A stretch of 16,671 nt of DNA from Phascolarctobacterium_A sp902463975 (GTDB taxonomy: Bacteria > Bacillota > Negativicutes > Acidaminococcales > Acidaminococcaceae), in contig NZ_CABQHJ010000041.1 in assembly GCF_902463975.1 (NCBI RefSeq), forward strand, positions 1-16,671, written 5' to 3'. Below the pieces are notes generated by a model that searched no databases, had not been told where the DNA came from, and saw only the letters and a program-made list of their open reading frames with translations. Positions 5,824 to 12,518 of this stretch are shown here, one piece after another (the stretch's first letter is position 1; each line of letters begins with the position of its first letter). The translations under genes and the position numbers were made by a program.

Positions 5824-6429
5824 TTATAAATCTTTCGTTTTGAATTCTTCGTAGCCTTCGTACATATAGCTTGCATCAATGCCCTTCATATAAACTTCGC
5901 GGTCGTCAATATGCTCGGTCAGAGCGTTCTTTAAGAGAAACTTGATTTCCAGGTCCTTAATCGGACTGCGCTCCATAGCGGAAAGATAATCTTCCTTATT
6001 AACCTTGCTCCAATCAATAACCAGCTGCAGCTCTTTCTTCAAAATAAGATCAAGCCAGATGCGCGTACTGCGACCATTGCCCTCACGGAAAGGGTGGGCG
6101 ACATTCATTTCAACATATTTTTCGATGATTTCGTTGAAAGTGCTTTGCGGCATACGCTCAATCTGCTTCAGCGCATCGAGCAGATACATGGCCGGAACAA
6201 AACGGAAGCCACCCTTGGCAATGTTTACAGAACGGACCTTGCCTGCAAAATCGTAAATATCCATAAAAAGCTGCTTATGAATCGCCTGCAGCGTTTTGAA
6301 AGTGCCTGCCTCCAGCTTGTCCAGCATACCGCTTTCGAAAAGCTCTAACGCACGCTTTTTGCTTAAGCGCTCCTCCTGAGTTGCCAGCTCGGCAGAGCTG
6401 GTAATGCCTAATTTATTTTCCAAAGTCAT
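5824..6429 (-). CDS. fic: Class III Fic-domain AMP-transferase with C-terminal inhibitory motif, 201 aa
   Basis: Fic enzymes transfer AMP from ATP to hydroxyl side chains of target proteins; bacterial targets include GyrB and ParE for some members. The catalytic motif HPFREGNGRSTR is complete at 112-123 (catalytic H112, acidic E116, phosphate-binding G117-N118-G119-R120). The flap region VNIAKGGFRFVPA (68-80) matches the family. Near the end, SYMYEG (187-192) fits the inhibitory consensus (S/T)xxxE(G/N), with E191 as the inhibitory glutamate. This makes it a self-inhibited class III protein like those of Neisseria meningitidis and Enterococcus faecalis, which are of similar size. No separate antitoxin gene is seen nearby, as expected for class III. 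It has its own extended -10 promoter, a GAGG site ten bases before the ATG, and its own terminator. The target here is unknown. Confidence 0.93.
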   Translation of the reverse strand: MTLENKLGITSSAELATQEERLSKKRALELFESGMLDKLEAGTFKTLQAIHKQLFMDIYDFAGKVRSVNIAKGGFRFVPAMYLLDALKQIERMPQSTFNEIIEKYVEMNVAHPFREGNGRSTRIWLDLILKKELQLVIDWSKVNKEDYLSAMERSPIKDLEIKFLLKNALTEHIDDREVYMKGIDASYMYEGYEEFKTKDL

Positions 6430-6464
6430 AGTATAGATACCTCGTTGGTAATAGTGATGTACTT

Positions 6465-6473
6465 ATTATATCA
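6465..6473 (-). promoter_or_regulatory. Extended -10 promoter of fic
   Basis: TGATATAAT on the minus strand (6465-6473) without a clear -35. The expected start is near 6458. It lies just after the tRNA terminator, so fic can be transcribed independently of the tRNA. Confidence 0.65.
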
Positions 6474-6484
6474 TAAATCAATTT

Positions 6485-6528
6485 CAGGAAAAACAAAAAG
6501 CTTCGAACTCCTAAAAGTTCGAAGCTTT
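6485..6528 (-). terminator. Intrinsic terminator of tRNA-Asn
   Basis: A perfect 12-bp stem, AAAGCTTCGAAC (6497-6508) and GTTCGAAGCTTT (6517-6528), with an 8-base loop. On the minus strand a T-rich tail (TTGTTTTTCC) follows. Confidence 0.92.
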
Positions 6529-6535
6529 AACTTTT

Positions 6536-6611
6536 TGGCTCCCCGAGTAGGACTCGAACCTACGACGCCCTGATTAACAGTCAGGTGTTCTACCGGCTGA
6601 ACTATCGGGGA
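6536..6611 (-). tRNA. tRNA-Asn (anticodon GTT)
   Basis: On the minus strand the acceptor arms TCCCCGA and TCGGGGA enclose a full cloverleaf: D arm with AGCCGGTAGA, anticodon stem CCTGA/TCAGG with loop CTGTTAA giving anticodon GTT (Asn), and T arm with GTTCGAGTC. The discriminator base is G and the CCA end is encoded (6536-6538). It is a single gene with its own consensus promoter upstream and a strong terminator downstream. No integrated element is evident at its 3' end. Confidence 0.97.
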
Positions 6612-6617
6612 ATTAAG

Positions 6618-6635
6618 GTTGGTAAGTCAACCAAC
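6618..6635 (-). other. Leader hairpin of the tRNA-Asn precursor
   Basis: GTTGGT (6618-6623) and ACCAAC (6630-6635) form a 6-bp hairpin between the expected start near 6636 and the mature tRNA 5' end at 6611. It probably belongs to the 5' leader removed by RNase P. Confidence 0.5.
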
Positions 6636-6642
6636 GAAGACT

Positions 6643-6671
6643 ATTATACTCGCATGGCAATTATTTGTCAA
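6643..6671 (-). promoter_or_regulatory. Consensus sigma-70 promoter of tRNA-Asn
   Basis: On the minus strand: TTGACA (6666-6671), exactly 17 bases, TATAAT (6643-6648). Both boxes are perfect, as expected for a highly expressed stable RNA. Confidence 0.92.
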
Positions 6672-6752
6672 CAGTTTTTTTAGAAAAATTTATAAGTATT
6701 TTTGGAAGGCGATAAATGCGCGGAATTTAGGAGATGAAATGCCTATATAGAA

Positions 6753-6827
6753 TTAAGGCAAGTGATATGAAAGGCGAGGGAAAGATAGTCTTGATGTGTT
6801 GCCTTAAAGGCACCACTTTTCGCCTTT
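6753..6827. repeat. Interleaved complementary segments upstream of the enoyl-CoA hydratase gene
   Basis: TTAAGGCAA (6753-6761) is complementary to TTGCCTTAA (6799-6807), and AAAGGCGA (6770-6777) to TCGCCTTT (6820-6827). The order A-B-A'-B' is that of a pseudoknot if transcribed. TGCCTTAAAGGCA at 6800-6812 is also a local dyad. The likely promoter is downstream at 6902, so this may instead be DNA-level regulation. No known riboswitch was recognised. Confidence 0.4.
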
Positions 6828-6901
6828 ACTTAATGCAGAAAGTGAAGAAAGCAGGAAGAGCTAAAATTTTTAGACAAATAGTAGGCGCTTTTAAGGTTTT
6901 A

Positions 6902-6910
6902 TGCTATAAT
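6902..6910 (+). promoter_or_regulatory. Extended -10 promoter of the enoyl-CoA hydratase gene
   Basis: TGCTATAAT at 6902-6910 with no good -35, nearly identical in context to the element at 2100-2108. The leader is about 35 bases. It shows that the in-frame extension of the coding region up to 6734 is not translated. Confidence 0.7.
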
Positions 6911-6952
6911 ATCCTTAATGATATAAACTACATGTGTAAAGGAGTGTTCCCC

Positions 6953-7729
6953 ATGGAAGAAGCTGTATTATACGCTGTGGAAAACAATATTGCGACGATT
7001 ACTATGAACCGTCCGAAGAGCCTGAACTCAATGAATGACGCGCTGATTGACGGTCTGCATGCTGCCATTACCAAGGCTGCTGCTGACGCTGAGGTGCGTG
7101 CTATCGTACTTACCGGCAACGGCAAGGCATTTTGTGCTGGCGGAGACCTGAGCTATCTGAACGGCTTAGAAGGCGTTGCTGCCAAAAAGGATTTTATCGC
7201 TAAGGTTGGCGACGTTGCCAAACGCCTGACTACTATTCCTAAACCTGTTATTGCTTATATCAACGGCGTTACTGCCGGTGCCGGCGTTAACCTGATGCTG
7301 GCCTGCGACCTGGTGTATGCTTCTGCTAAAGCACGCTTTGGCGAGAGCTTTGCCAAGGTTGGCCTGATTCCCGACTGCGGCGGTCTGTACTTCTTGCCGA
7401 AGGCTATCGGTGTGCTGAAGGCTAAAGAGCTGATGTTTACCGGTGACTTGATTGACGCTGCAACTGCCAAGGAGCTTGGCATGCTGAACGACGTATATGA
7501 AGACGAAGAGCTGAAGGACAAGGTTTATGCTATGGCTGCACGCTTGGCAGCAAGCGCTCCGCTGTCTATCAGCCTGACGAAAAAATATCTTAACGACCAT
7601 GACCTGACTCTGGACGAGGTGCTGGCAATCGAAGAAACTACTCAGGCGCTGCTGATGGGTACCGACGACTGCAAGGAAGGCATTGCTGCTTTCTATGAGA
7701 AGCGCGCACCGCAATTCACAGGTAAATAA
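6953..7729 (+). CDS. Enoyl-CoA hydratase/isomerase (crotonase) family protein, 258 aa
   Basis: Crotonase-fold acyl-CoA enzyme. The oxyanion-hole elements are present: CAGGDLSYL (61-69, with G63-G64-D65) and INGVTAGAGVNLMLACDLV (103-121, G109-A110-G111). In classical enoyl-CoA hydratase two glutamates are catalytic. Here the first region reads FGESFAKVGL and the second is LIPDCGG, with Asp141 at the second position. This resembles the isomerase-like or PaaG-like branch (GLxPDxGG...LP), so double-bond isomerisation or another crotonase reaction is as likely as hydration. The reading frame is open back to 6734, but the start at 6953 is supported by AAAGGAG (6938-6944), eight bases away, and by a promoter inside the extension. 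Codons are strongly biased (GCT, GTT, CTG), suggesting high expression. The gene is monocistronic, with a strong terminator after it. The pathway is not shown by neighbours. Confidence 0.9.
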   Translation: MEEAVLYAVENNIATITMNRPKSLNSMNDALIDGLHAAITKAAADAEVRAIVLTGNGKAFCAGGDLSYLNGLEGVAAKKDFIAKVGDVAKRLTTIPKPVIAYINGVTAGAGVNLMLACDLVYASAKARFGESFAKVGLIPDCGGLYFLPKAIGVLKAKELMFTGDLIDAATAKELGMLNDVYEDEELKDKVYAMAARLAASAPLSISLTKKYLNDHDLTLDEVLAIEETTQALLMGTDDCKEGIAAFYEKRAPQFTGK

Positions 7730-7760
7730 GAAAAAAATTAGCAGAACAAAGTAAATTTTT

Positions 7761-7806
7761 ACGGAACTGTCACATAATTTATACTGATGGTTCCGTTTTC
7801 TTTTTG
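7761..7806 (+). terminator. Intrinsic terminator of the enoyl-CoA hydratase gene
   Basis: ACGGAACTGTCA (7761-7772) pairs fully with TGATGGTTCCGT (7785-7796), with two G-T pairs, 12-base loop and the tail TTTTCTTTTT. The tail overlaps the -35 box of the next promoter. Confidence 0.92.
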
Positions 7807-7833
7807 ACGTAGGAATACAAGATGTTGTATAAT
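7804..7833 (+). promoter_or_regulatory. Promoter of the M50 protease-scpAB-rluB block
   Basis: TTGACG (7804-7809), an 18-base spacer, TATAAT (7828-7833). The expected start is near 7840. It rules out an upstream in-frame ATG at 7822 as start of the first gene. Confidence 0.85.
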
Positions 7834-7866
7834 AAATCTATTGATAAATTTTTCTCGGAGGAAAGT

Positions 7867-8487
7867 ATGCTCGATTTCAGTACAATGATCTATCGCATTC
7901 CTGCGCTGCTGTTTGCGATTACAATACACGAATATGCCCATGCGCAATGTGCGGACAGCATGGGTGACCCGACTGCGCGTTATATGGGACGCATGACCTT
8001 CAACCCGATGGCGCATCTGGACCCGTTGGGCGCAATTCTGCTGGTGGTAGCAGGCTTCGGCTGGGCAAGACCTGTAGAAATTAACCCTAGCAATTTCCGT
8101 AACCGCCGCGAAGGTATTCTGAAGGTTTCCTTTGCCGGCCCCGCAGCCAATCTGTTTTTGTGCTTTCTTGCAGCATTTTTCATGACGTTTTTAAATCGCT
8201 TTGGTCTTTTGAGTGATGGCGTTTACCGCTTTTTGCTGTGGATGCAATTATATAATGTATGGTTTGCTTTCTTCAATCTGATTCCGGTGCCGCCGTTGGA
8301 CGGCTCCAAGATTCTTTCGGAGCTTTTGCCGCCGTCTATGGCCTGGAAGTTTGACAATCTGGTGGGACGCTACGGCTTTTATATTCTGATTGCTTTGGTG
8401 TTCACCGGTATTACAGGTGCGATTATCAGACCGCTTGCCGCAGGCTACATGATGCTGGTAAACGGTATATTGGGTTTAGTGTTCTAA
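7867..8487 (+). CDS. Site-2 protease (M50) family membrane metalloprotease, 206 aa
   Basis: Zinc-dependent intramembrane protease of the M50/SpoIVFB-like group (COG1994). The zinc motif HEYAH (H21-E22-x-x-H25) lies in the first membrane segment, and the third ligand is in NLIPVPPLDG (137-146, Asp145). Between them are FNPMAHLDPLGAILL (45-59) and a PAANL segment (92-96) typical of the group. About five to six hydrophobic segments fit the compact form without PDZ domain. The substrate is unknown. The start at 7867 follows GGAGGAAAGT and lies downstream of the promoter. It is the first gene of a rightward block; scpA begins three bases after its stop codon. M50 proteases upstream of scpAB recur in Firmicutes (family knowledge); this position may reflect operon convenience rather than function. 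Confidence 0.92.
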   Translation: MLDFSTMIYRIPALLFAITIHEYAHAQCADSMGDPTARYMGRMTFNPMAHLDPLGAILLVVAGFGWARPVEINPSNFRNRREGILKVSFAGPAANLFLCFLAAFFMTFLNRFGLLSDGVYRFLLWMQLYNVWFAFFNLIPVPPLDGSKILSELLPPSMAWKFDNLVGRYGFYILIALVFTGITGAIIRPLAAGYMMLVNGILGLVF

Positions 8488-8490
8488 GCC

Positions 8491-9222
8491 ATGGCTGATT
8501 TATCGTTGAAGCTGACTGCGTTCGAAGGTCCGCTGGATTTGCTCCTGCATCTTATCGAGCGTGATAAAGTAGATATTTATGATATTCCCATCGCTGCGGT
8601 TACGGAGCAGTATATAAGCTATCTGCGCAGCATGAGTGAATTTGATATGGAGGTCGCCAGTGATTTTCTGGTGATGGCCGCAACGCTGCTGCAGATTAAA
8701 TCGCGCATGCTGCTGCCCAAGCAGTCCGCTGAGGGCGAGGAGGAGGAAGCAGACCCGCGCCAACAGCTGGTGGAGATGCTGGTGGAATACCGCCGCATTA
8801 AGCGTGCCGCCGCTGCTTTGGCAGATATGAAGCAGAGCGCTGACCTGTACTGGCAGCGTGAGCCGATGTTCGGCAATCTGGTGGAGCGCACTATTGCTCC
8901 CTGCACGGTGCAGCAGTTATTGAAGGCTTTGGCAGGTATGACGACTGCGCCTGATGGCAGACCGGCAGCCTTTATCGAGCCGCAGGCCTATAGCGTGCAG
9001 GATAAAATGGCAGATATTCTGCAAAGACTGCAGCGTCAGCCGCAGGGCTTTATGCTGAATGAGATTTTTACCGCAGGCAGTCCTGCCGAGAAGGTGGCCT
9101 GCTTTTTGGGTGTACTGGAGCTGCTGAAGCTGGGGTTGATTACTATCAGCCAGGCACAGCGCTTTGCACCGATTTATATCTTCGGCAAGCAGGGACAGGA
9201 GGAAGCAAACAATGTATCTTGA
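8491..9222 (+). CDS. scpA: Segregation and condensation protein A
   Basis: ScpA is the kleisin that bridges the heads of the SMC dimer and, with ScpB, forms the condensin complex for chromosome compaction and segregation. The conserved N-terminal segment FEGPLDLLLHLIERDKVDIY (11-30) and the helices through ASDFLVMAATLLQIKSRMLL (56-75) are diagnostic. An acidic linker (GEEEEAD, 82-88) follows, and the C-terminal winged-helix part (about 175-235, DKMADILQRL...FLGVLELLKLGLI) binds SMC. The length of 243 fits the family. No convincing Shine-Dalgarno precedes the ATG, and the start is only three bases after the upstream stop, so translation probably depends on coupling. It overlaps scpB by 11 bases. 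Confidence 0.97.
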   Translation: MADLSLKLTAFEGPLDLLLHLIERDKVDIYDIPIAAVTEQYISYLRSMSEFDMEVASDFLVMAATLLQIKSRMLLPKQSAEGEEEEADPRQQLVEMLVEYRRIKRAAAALADMKQSADLYWQREPMFGNLVERTIAPCTVQQLLKALAGMTTAPDGRPAAFIEPQAYSVQDKMADILQRLQRQPQGFMLNEIFTAGSPAEKVACFLGVLELLKLGLITISQAQRFAPIYIFGKQGQEEANNVS

Positions 9223-9790
9223 TAAAATGACAGGAGCACTGGAAGCGGTGCTGTTTGCTGCAGGTGAGCCTGTTTCTGTGGCAGAGCTTGCGGACCTTCT
9301 GCAGCTGGATAAGCCGCAGGTGTGGGAGCTTGTTTCGGAGCTGAAGCAATCCTACGAGGCGGAAAGCAGGGGATTGATGCTGCGTGAAACAGCAGGCTGC
9401 TTTCAGCTGGTAACCAAGCCGGTTTACTACAGCATATTGCTGGGCTTGGGACGCAAAAAGGAAGTAAAGCTGACGAATGCGTCTTTGGAAACCTTGGCGA
9501 TTGTCGCTTTTAAACAGCCGGTGACGCGCGCAGAGATGGAAGCCATCCGTGGCGTAAAAGTTGACGGCGTACTCAATACACTGCTGGATTTAGGTCTGGT
9601 GGTAGAGGCAGGACGCAAGAAGGCCTTGGGTAACCCCATTTTATATGCGACAACAGATAAATTTCTGACGGTGTTCGGACTGAACTCATTGGAGGAACTG
9701 CCGCCGTTGGAAACAAGGCCGGAAGATGAGGCAGAGGCTGCGCAACAGGTGCTGCAGCTTGATAATACATTAGAAGCAAAGGAAAACTGA
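9212..9790 (+). CDS. scpB: Segregation and condensation protein B
   Basis: ScpB is the partner of ScpA in the SMC-ScpAB condensin; a dimer of two winged helices contacts the kleisin middle region. The signature ASLETLAIVAFKQPVTRAEM (90-109), continuing through EAIRGVKVDGVLNTLLDLGL, and the following NPILYATTDKFLTVFGL (141-157) are typical. The frame is open further upstream, but ATG at 9212 is chosen because AGGAGG (9197-9202) lies nine bases before it and the protein then starts as usual for the family (MTGALEAVLFAAGEP shortly after). It overlaps the end of scpA by 11 bases, a common arrangement that couples the two. The last ~25 residues are acidic and Gln-rich. Confidence 0.97.
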   Translation: MYLDKMTGALEAVLFAAGEPVSVAELADLLQLDKPQVWELVSELKQSYEAESRGLMLRETAGCFQLVTKPVYYSILLGLGRKKEVKLTNASLETLAIVAFKQPVTRAEMEAIRGVKVDGVLNTLLDLGLVVEAGRKKALGNPILYATTDKFLTVFGLNSLEELPPLETRPEDEAEAAQQVLQLDNTLEAKEN

Positions 9791-9795
9791 GATAG

Positions 9796-10521
9796 ATGGA
9801 AGAACGTTTACAAAAAATTCTGGCGGCAGCAGGCGTTGCCTCCCGCCGCGAAGCAGAAAAAATTATTACGGCAGGTCGCGTCCGCGTGAACGGTAAAGTA
9901 GTTACCGAGCTGGGCTGCAAGTTTGATGCATCAAAGGTACGCATCAGCGTTGACGGCAAGCCGATCGCCCAAGAGGCCAAGGCATATTACATGTTCTATA
10001 AGCCGAGGGGAGTAGTCACCACGATGTCCGACCCGCAAAACCGCCGCAGCATTGCCGATTTCGTGCAGAACCTGCCGGAGAGAGTTTTCCCGGTAGGCCG
10101 CCTGGACTTCAATACCGAAGGACTGCTGCTGCTGACGAATGACGGTGCGTTGGCACAGGCGCTGATGCACCCGAGCCATGAGGTAAACAAAACCTACCTC
10201 GTTAAGGTTCCGGGCATTGTGCCGCAGGAAAAGCTGGACCAGCTGCGCTTAGGCGTAAAGCTGGAAGACGGCCCGACCGCTCCGGCGATTGTCAACCTGC
10301 GTGATTATGACCATGAGCGTGGCTTTACGCTTTTTGATATCACCATCCACGAGGGACGTAACCGCCAGATTCGCCGTATGTGTGACGCTATCGGCTTCCC
10401 GGTGCGCGATTTAAAGCGCATCAAGCTGGGACCGCTGCAGCTGAGCAATTTGGGACGCGGCAAGTTCCGCAGCCTGAGCGAGCAGGAATTATCCCAGCTC
10501 AGAAAGGCGGCTAAGCTATGA
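9796..10521 (+). CDS. rluB: 23S rRNA pseudouridine synthase, RluB/RsuA family
   Basis: Converts uridine to pseudouridine in rRNA. An N-terminal S4 RNA-binding domain (about 3-60, RLQKILAAAGVASRREAEKI...GRVRVNGKVV) is followed by the catalytic domain with GRLDFNTEGLLLLTNDG (101-117, catalytic Asp104) and the C-terminal IHEGRNRQIRRMCDAIG (184-200). This architecture is shared by RsuA, RluB, RluE and RluF. RluB (23S helix 89-90 region) is favoured because rluB follows scpAB in many Firmicutes, so the symbol rests partly on context. Its ATG is five bases after the scpB stop with only a weak ribosome binding site, implying coupling. It overlaps the next gene by four bases (ATGA). Confidence 0.93.
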   Translation: MEERLQKILAAAGVASRREAEKIITAGRVRVNGKVVTELGCKFDASKVRISVDGKPIAQEAKAYYMFYKPRGVVTTMSDPQNRRSIADFVQNLPERVFPVGRLDFNTEGLLLLTNDGALAQALMHPSHEVNKTYLVKVPGIVPQEKLDQLRLGVKLEDGPTAPAIVNLRDYDHERGFTLFDITIHEGRNRQIRRMCDAIGFPVRDLKRIKLGPLQLSNLGRGKFRSLSEQELSQLRKAAKL

Positions 10522-11756
10522 CGCGAGTTGCGATTGTAGGCGGCGGCGCGGCAGGCCTGTTGGCAGGGATTGCTGCAGCCTGGGGCGGAGCGCAGGTAAC
10601 GATTTATGAAAAAATGCGTGTGCCGGGCAAGAAAATGCTCATCACAGGCAAGGGACGCTGCAACATTACCAACGCTTGCGAAATCCCCGATTTCATAAAA
10701 AATCTGCCCGGAAACGGAAGATTTTTAAATAGTGCTTTACATAGGTTCACAAATGATGATATAGTATTGCTGTTGGAGAGTAACGGACTGCCGACGAAGG
10801 TTGAACGCGGCGGACGTATTTTCCCGGTAAGCGACAAGGCGAAGGATGTAGTTGATACGTTGGTAAGGATTTATACCGAGGCCGGCGGCAAGCTGCAGAC
10901 CGACACCAAGGTTATTGATATTATGGTCAAGGAAGGCCATGTGTACGGCGTGCGCACGGTCAACGGCGTGTACGAGGCAGACAGAGTTATTCTGGCTGCG
11001 GGCGGCGCCTCCTATCCGGGCACAGGCAGCGACGGCGGCGGCGCAAAGCTGGCAAAGAAGCTGGGGCACACTATTGTACCGCTGAAGCCTTCTCTGATTC
11101 CGCTGGAAAGCGATTATCCTTATGTTGATGACCTGCAGGGTTTATCTTTGCGCAACGTGCAGGCAACGCTTTTGGCCGACGGCATAAAGCTGGGCAGTGA
11201 ATTTGGTGAGATGCTGTTTACACATTTCGGTGTTTCCGGTCCGATTGTGCTTTCGCTGAGCAATCTTGCCGCAGACGCTTTGGCTGCAGGCAAGGATGTA
11301 GAGCTGGAGGTTGACCTGAAGCCTGCGCTAAGCGAGGAAAAGCTGGATGCGCGCATTCAGCGCGATTTTGTGCAGTACAGCCGTAAGCAGGTGCTCAACG
11401 GCATGAAGGACCTGCTGCCGCAGCGACTGATTCCCGTTGTACTGGATATGTCCTACGTTGATGAGAACAAATTCATCAACCAGGTTTCGCGCGAGGAGCG
11501 TCACAGACTGCTGCAGACGCTGAAGCATTTTGTGATTACTATTTCCGCAACACGTCCGATTGCAGAGGCTATTGTTACCGCAGGCGGCGTGAGCGTGAAG
11601 GAGATTGACCCCAAGACCATGGAATCCAAGCGTATCAAGGGCCTGTACTTTGCAGGCGAGGTTATGGATGTCGACGGCTATACCGGCGGCTATAATCTGC
11701 AGGCGGCCTTCAGCAGCGGTCATGCTGCTGGCGAAGCGGCGGCTGCAGAAGAATAA
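10518..11756 (+). CDS. NAD(P)/FAD-dependent oxidoreductase, HI0933/YhiN (BaiN-like) family, 412 aa
   Basis: Flavoprotein of unknown physiological substrate. The dinucleotide-binding motif VGGGAAG (7-13) ends in an acidic residue after the second strand (IYEK, E31). The family-specific GKKMLITGKGRCNITN is at 37-52. A second FAD contact, VILAAGGASYPGTG, lies at about 155-168, and the C-terminal GEVMDVDGYTGGYN at about 380-393 closes the flavin site. The family includes BaiN, proposed to act in bile acid 7-dehydroxylation in Clostridium scindens, but most members, including those in housekeeping operons like this one, have no known role. The start codon overlaps the rluB stop (ATGA), so translation is probably coupled. 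The product is cytoplasmic; no signal or membrane segment. Confidence 0.92.
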   Translation: MTRVAIVGGGAAGLLAGIAAAWGGAQVTIYEKMRVPGKKMLITGKGRCNITNACEIPDFIKNLPGNGRFLNSALHRFTNDDIVLLLESNGLPTKVERGGRIFPVSDKAKDVVDTLVRIYTEAGGKLQTDTKVIDIMVKEGHVYGVRTVNGVYEADRVILAAGGASYPGTGSDGGGAKLAKKLGHTIVPLKPSLIPLESDYPYVDDLQGLSLRNVQATLLADGIKLGSEFGEMLFTHFGVSGPIVLSLSNLAADALAAGKDVELEVDLKPALSEEKLDARIQRDFVQYSRKQVLNGMKDLLPQRLIPVVLDMSYVDENKFINQVSREERHRLLQTLKHFVITISATRPIAEAIVTAGGVSVKEIDPKTMESKRIKGLYFAGEVMDVDGYTGGYNLQAAFSSGHAAGEAAAAEE

Positions 11757-11765
11757 TTCATAAAT

Positions 11766-11793
11766 TTGACTTAAATTAGGCTATCCATATACA
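11766..11793 (+). promoter_or_regulatory. Possible promoter of the cmk-plsC-ispH/rpsA-fni unit
   Basis: TTGACT (11766-11771), a 16-base spacer, TATACA (11788-11793). It starts ten bases after the preceding stop codon, and no terminator separates the two blocks, so read-through is also likely. Confidence 0.55.
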
Positions 11794-11820
11794 TGTAAAA
11801 CATGGTATTATATAGATAGC
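11780..11820 (+). other. Long imperfect hairpin before cmk
   Basis: GCTATC (11780-11785) pairs with GATAGC (11815-11820). Inside, ATATA pairs with TATAT and CATG with CATG around the loop TAAAA, with one mismatch and a 4-base bulge. No T-run follows, so it is not a standard terminator. It overlaps the putative -10 and could be an operator, a leader structure or a processing site. Confidence 0.5.
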
Positions 11821-11849
11821 TAATACATTATAAAGTGTGGTTATGTAGA

Positions 11850-12518
11850 ATGAAGAAAATTGTTGTGGCAATTGATGGTCCCGCAGGTGCAGGCAAAAGC
11901 ACTATTGCGAAGCTGGCTGCCGAAAAATTAGGCTATGCCTATATTGATACCGGTGCCATGTACAGAAGCGTAGCCTGGAAGTTTTTGCAGACAGGCAAAC
12001 CTTTTGACGAGGACTTTATCAGCGGCTTATCCAAAACTATGCTGATTGACTTCAAACCGGAGGCAAAAATCAACCGTGTTTTTGTGGACGGTACCGAGGT
12101 TACCGATGCTATCCGTACTCCCGAAGTGACGGCGATTGTGTCGCGTGTTGCTGCTATCGGAGCAGTGCGTGAGGCAATGGTGGACCAGCAGCGCCGTATG
12201 GGCGAGGCAGGCGGTGTCCTGATGGACGGCCGTGATATCGGTACGGTGGTATTCCCGAACGCACAGCTGAAAATTTTTCTTACTGCTTCGGTTGAGGAAA
12301 GAGCGCGCCGCCGTTATGCGGAAATGGTGGCCAAAGGTCAGCAGGTTGATCTGCAGCAGCTGCAGGCAGATATTGCCGAGCGCGACAAGCAGGACAGCGA
12401 GCGCGCTATCAGTCCGCTGCGTCAGGCAGAGGATGCACTGCTTCTGGATACATCCGATATGGGCATCAGCGAGGTTACCGAGAGAATTTTACAGCTGGTG
12501 CAGGAGCGCGCACAATGA
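11850..12518 (+). CDS. cmk: Cytidylate kinase
   Basis: Phosphorylates CMP and dCMP with ATP, feeding CTP/dCTP and CDP-lipid synthesis in the cytoplasm. The P-loop DGPAGAGKST is at 9-18, the substrate motif YIDTGAMYRSVAW at 31-43, DGRDIGT at 126-132, the lid arginines RARRR at 151-155 and RDKQDSERAISPL at 178-190. The 222 residues match the family. The frame is open to a GTG at 11835, but the ATG at 11850 gives the standard N-terminus MKKIVVAIDG. No strong Shine-Dalgarno is seen before it. The next gene, plsC, overlaps by four bases, so cmk, plsC and ispH-rpsA appear to be translated as a coupled series. Confidence 0.96.
   Translation: MKKIVVAIDGPAGAGKSTIAKLAAEKLGYAYIDTGAMYRSVAWKFLQTGKPFDEDFISGLSKTMLIDFKPEAKINRVFVDGTEVTDAIRTPEVTAIVSRVAAIGAVREAMVDQQRRMGEAGGVLMDGRDIGTVVFPNAQLKIFLTASVEERARRRYAEMVAKGQQVDLQQLQADIAERDKQDSERAISPLRQAEDALLLDTSDMGISEVTERILQLVQERAQ

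Noticed and set aside
6536..6611. tRNA-Asn as integration site of a mobile element
   Set aside because: No integrase gene and no repeated tRNA 3' end was seen in the window.
6740..6830. Fluoride or other known riboswitch before the enoyl-CoA hydratase gene
   Set aside because: The conserved bases of the classes I know are absent, and the likely promoter is downstream of it.
6734..6952. In-frame N-terminal extension of the enoyl-CoA hydratase by 73 codons
   Set aside because: It contains the promoter TGCTATAAT and the ribosome binding site of the real start at 6953, and crotonases begin at that Met.
7822..7866. Upstream in-frame ATG for the M50 protease
   Set aside because: It overlaps the -10 box of the promoter; the ATG at 7867 has GGAGG in place.
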